DNA from: Chionis minor
Lineage: Eukaryota; Chordata; Aves; Charadriiformes; Chionididae
Length of the DNA: 64,000 nt
Assembly: GCA_013398295.1 (NCBI GenBank)
Contig: VZSF01001145.1
Span: 1,204,146 to 1,268,145, forward strand
Direction of reading: 5' to 3'
The stretch's first letter is position 1; each line of letters opens with the position of its first letter. A model generated the notes under the pieces. It was not told the origin of the DNA, did not search any database, and worked only from the letters and a program-made list of their open reading frames with translations. A program made the translations under genes and the position numbers. Below are positions 59,713 through 64,000 of this stretch, piece by piece.

Positions 59713-62700
59713 TGGGATGGAACGCTTAATTTAGATGTTGAAAAGCGAATCTAAGGTGAGCGTCTTGAAAGTAAATATCATTAACAGTATCTAGATTAGA
59801 CCAAGGTATAAAAGGAGTTGGAGGTAACAGCTTTCAAATCTCCCATATAAACAGGCAGGTGATGCTGTAGCTGGGGGAGGCGAGTCGGACAAGAAGCCTG
59901 GGGTAGGGGATGGAGCGTGCATCTGGCGCACGCAGCTCCTGGGTAGGCTCCTGGCTCTGCCCGTCAGCATCTCGAGGGAGCCAGCTCTCAGGAGGCAGGG
60001 TGCCTCCTTTCTGCTCCAGCTTATGCAGAGAAAAGGGGTGGAAATGGGTCCCCTTGCCCCGAGCATCGGCAGCTTGAGCTCTGGTGCAGGGCTCTGGTTG
60101 AGGAGGGAGGGCTCGTGCTGGGACTCCAGGCTGGGAATGGGGTCCCCCTGTCAGCTCACCCCAGGCCGGTAACCACTGTCAGGAGGTCAGTCAGGCAGAT
60201 GAATGGATGGGTCTGACAGTGCAGCTCAGTGCTCAACATCCAGGTGTCTTTACCTTCTGCTTCTAAAGCCTGTTTTCCTCTCCCATCCTTGTCTTGCCCT
60301 ATTAGCCATATTAGCCAGGAGGTGCTTGAGGAAAGAGCTCCACATGTCCCCAGTGTCACCAACCCTGCTCCTGGCTGTAACATCCCTGCCGTGAAGCACT
60401 GATGGGATTTGGGGCAGGCAGAAGCTTATATCCTCTCCTCTTGCCAGCGGTGCAATGCAAGAGGGAATATGTCATTCATTTTCCCTATATTTATCTCAAG
60501 CATCTGGGCTAAAAACCCATCCAACCTTAATTGGAAAAAACAGAGATGTGGCTGAGCCATGACCCATGCTGTCTTCTGCTAAAAACCCGTGCCAGGTCCC
60601 TGGTCTGGCCACCTCGCTGGTGGCTTCAGGAGACCTCTGTCCCCACTGCTGTCTCCCCAGGACCATTGCAATCAATCCCTTCCTGCCGCCAAGGAAGACG
60701 GAGCTCATCTCTGCCCAATATTAGCAGGGACCCTCTCAGCCCAAATTCCCCATTGATGACCACCACTCCCCATTTCATTCCCCAAGAGCCACCTTGGGAC
60801 TGTGCTCCACTCCGCACGCTTCCCTGGACTGAACGCCTTTGATCGAACGCTGTGGGGCAGTAAGCTTGTGCCAGATTTTTGCCCTGCCTTGCGTAGGTTG
60901 AGGGAGCTTCACCTTCCCATTTGGAGCCGGAGGAGGACAGAGGGAGCCTGGAGACACCGCCTGCATCTCCGGGTCTCCTGGGCATGCCAGTTGTGGGTCC
61001 AACACACTCCCAGTGTGTGAATCATCACCCCTTCCCTGGCTCTGCTGGTGGTCTTGTGTGGTGCTGGGAATTCCAGAGCCAGGGAGAGATGTCTCCCAGC
61101 GATGTGTCTCAGGATGGCTAAAGAAGGGTGGCTTTGGAGGGAGCTTTGCCTGCTGATGAGGGCAGATACCATTTGAGGAGCTGGAAGGGCTGGATGCTGG
61201 TCTCTCATGGGCTGATGCTTTGCTGCATCATTAAAATAGAGTTTAAAAAGGTGCTTTCCAGAACAATAAACTTGAAACCTCTGTGTGCTACTTTCAAACA
61301 TAGACTCAAACCACGGCCTCACAGGCACACCAAAGGTAAAGGGCACTGAAAGCTTTTCAAAGCCCTGGTGTCCCCATGCCCTGGCTGGATACGCTGCACA
61401 GTCCACGTGCAACTTGGGCACCGCTGGGCACAGCAGCTCCAACCTCTCAGCTGGGGCTGGAGCATCCCAGCTCGGCTGAGTCGTGACAGTGCCATGCTGA
61501 GTGAGGCCTTACCAGAAGACTCTTTGCTCCCAAGCGCTTTGCAGGCTCTTGAATTGTAAGAACAATAACAACAGAAAGGTACAAAAGGCAGTGATTTAAA
61601 TAGCTTGAGAACAAATCACTTCCCTGTTTGAGTGTCACCTGCTCAGTATCTGCTCCATTAATACGGATGCACTGTTTTCTCTTGAGCAATGAAGATCTGC
61701 ATTTCTAATACCTTAGAAAAAAAAATAAATAAAATCCAACATGAACAAAGTGATTTCTGGCCCTCTTTGCATATTACAAAGGAGGAAGATGGGCACAAAC
61801 CCAATTCCTTTGTTCTTTTCAGATCTCTGCTACTGCGAGCAATATTTGTCAAGACATTTGAGGCTGTAGATGAAAAGTGCTACCTACGGACCGAGTATTA
61901 CTGCTTTAAAGGCATACCCTTCGAGCTAGCTGTCTGTCCCTGTTTAAAGAGAGGCGTGTGGCTAAACAGGTGGGACAGACACCAGCTGCCAGGATGCCCT
62001 GTGTCCTCAGCTTGTCCTCGCAGCTGACTCCTTGGTGGCCGTTGGCACATTCTTCATGCTATCCAGCACAGACCCTTGCCATTGCTAGCACTTGGGGTGG
62101 CAGCAAGGAATGCAAACCTGGGACAGGGAGCTGCTGAAGGGCGTCTTTTTAAGAGCTAGACCACAAGCTGGAGCCAAGTGAGCTACTTCAGCGCTGGCTC
62201 TGGTGGGTTTAACATCAGCAGGTCACTGCACTGTGTGCAAGTGGAGTTTAGTGGCACGGTGGTTGATGCTGAGCAGCACAACCACCCCCCCGGGACATGC
62301 AGGGAGGCAGGATCTCTCCTGTCACACTGTCATTTTTCGGAAAAAGCTGGTCTGAACTTGCCATAGCTCTCCATGACCAAAGTGCAAGTGCATGAGGAGG
62401 GGGGATTTGATTTTATTTTTTTGGATGACACGTTTATGCTGACAAAACCCTGCCACGTAAAAGCAACTGGGATATGCCCCACCACGTCCTACCGTCACAC
62501 GGAGCTGCGTCACACGGAGCTGCAGCCCGTGAGCAGGGAGCCGTCCCCAAGTCCCCAGTGCTAACAAAGAGAAACTCATCCATGACATTCAGTTCTGCAC
62601 AACAGCAGCTCGGATTAAGAAGGGTTTTCTTGTGCTGGAAACTCCATGAATAAGAATGTTAGGAATTGGCTTAAGCCACCAGTGACATAATTAGAAGGCT

Positions 62701-64000
62701 TTTGATATGCCAATTTGGCTGATCTCAGTTACTTCCCCCTGGTGCTGGGGAGTGTCAGCAGAGGGATTAGCCTCCAGTCACTTCCTGACACTCTGCTAAA
62801 TCTTCTCCCTCTTTGTTCTTCATCCAAGACAGGGGAAAAAAGGAAAAACAGGGAAGCAGCTCAGGAGATACTGAAGCGAAGCAGTGTGCGCCGAATCCCT
62901 GACCTGCCTTCAGTTTACACTACAGACTCTCCTTAGGGGTGTAATGCAATTACAGCTATAACTGGATGCTATACATTTTAATCCCATTAGAAACAGCCCT
63001 TTAACAGCTCCCGACTGACTACAATATGTAATCTCATTAGAGACACTACCTTTATACCTTGTACAAGAACATCCAAGCAGAAAACAAAGGCTGGGATAAG
63101 GCTAACATGGTTTTCTTCTTTCAAAACACCATCTGCTTTCTTGCTTCTGTTTGGGGTGCTGGTGCACAAGGAGGGCAGGAAAGCTTCGGTGGGCCAGGCT
63201 GGATGGGGTTTTGGGGCCACTGCTGGTTTCTCTCTCAGGCCTCCTCCAGCACCCATCTTGCCCTGCTGAGAACGTGGTACCACTGCACTTGGAGGAGGTG
63301 CACAGCCCTTGTGCCTGCCCGAGTCTCCTGACCTGGAGAAGGTGAAGTTGTCCTTGCTGACCTCCGAGCTGTCTCTGTGAAAACTCAGGACAAATATTGA
63401 CCGAGACGGGGCCAATGCTGCAAGGATTTCTCCTGCTGAAGCGTGTTTCATTGCAGCGCCTCCCACGATAACACACGCTACGCTGACCAAAGCCCTTGCG
63501 TGCGGGTACAGCTGTGTCTACACCACGTCTGCTTGTGTTGCTCTGCCAAAGGGGGGAAGGAGAAAGGGAGGGGTGATTTTTAAAGCTGTTTTCCTCAAGG
63601 ATCTGTCAGTTCTCAGCCCTCTCCTTCCACAGCGATCTTTGAAGCTTTGGGACAACTTTAGGCAGATTTTCAGGGGTGCAGGCAGACTTGAGGACATTCA
63701 GTTCCTACATTTTACATGAAAATAGACTCCTGGGCAGTTTCCAGGTAGATTTGACCTCAGTAGAGATCAGCACCCACATGGGAGAGAGATAGTATGAATG
63801 TCCCAAACACAGGCCAAAATTAGTGAGGTTGTGCTGCGTACCTGAGAATCCAAACTCCCAGCCAAACATCTGACCACAGCTGGATAGGGGTCCATATGTC
63901 ACTCCAGCCCTAATTCAGCCCAGGTGATGTTGAAATAGCAGCTCAGCCTAAAAAGCTGGGAGGGAGAGCGCAAGGCTTGGACAGAGCAGCAAAGGTCAGG

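Larger units (their letters stand above)
52501..64000. other. Gene-poor region, right part
   Basis: No exon, RNA gene or further recognisable repeat was found. In mammals the next gene on this side is FOXI3, but no forkhead coding sequence is present here. The interval holds two CTCF-like motifs (53093, 59321) and a candidate enhancer cluster near 59.6 kb. Confidence 0.55.

Noticed and set aside
62715..62936. Short open frame with a basic stretch (KTGEKRKNREAAQEILKR)
   Set aside because: Looks faintly like a processed exon but matches no known family, and no splice structure supports it.
40863..64000. Search for FOXI3, the next gene in mammals
   Set aside because: No forkhead-domain coding sequence was found on either strand in this interval.

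Overview
This is nuclear DNA from a sauropsid vertebrate, very probably a bird. The genes have short exons in long introns with GT-AG junctions, and the interspersed repeats I recognise are CR1 retrotransposons. The gene order SMYD1 - FABP1 - THNSL2 is the vertebrate arrangement known from human 2p11.2, here packed into about 40 kb. No prokaryotic, viral or CRISPR-like system was seen.

Layout. Positions 1-14,345 (+) hold the last seven coding exons of SMYD1, the muscle-specific SET/MYND lysine methyltransferase. The exons for the MYND finger and the start of the SET domain lie left of the window. Positions 16,801-20,800 (-) hold the complete four-exon FABP1 gene for liver fatty-acid-binding protein, with its TATA box and candidate nuclear-receptor and HNF1 elements just upstream. 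Positions 20.9-33 kb are the shared upstream region between FABP1 (leftward) and THNSL2 (rightward). It holds several CR1 copies, one keeping a reverse-transcriptase reading frame with a damaged catalytic motif, plus a GC-rich segment with a CTCF-like motif and a CpG-rich segment next to a two-base assembly gap. Positions 32,995-40,630 (+) hold eight coding exons of THNSL2, a PLP-dependent threonine-synthase-like protein of 494 residues. From 40.9 kb to the end I find no gene. That stretch has one clear CR1, simple repeats, a G-rich tract, AT-rich stretches and a few motif clusters that could be enhancers or insulators.

The three genes do not form one pathway: SMYD1 acts in muscle chromatin and sarcomere assembly, FABP1 in liver and gut lipid transport, and THNSL2 in amino-acid-phosphate metabolism. 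Such different expression programmes in 40 kb make insulation a natural question. The window has four close matches to the CTCF core motif: a divergent pair between FABP1 and THNSL2 intron 1, and a convergent pair in the gene-poor right part. This is the most interesting untested signal I found. All exon boundaries were read by hand from reading frame, splice sites and family knowledge; no alignment was run.
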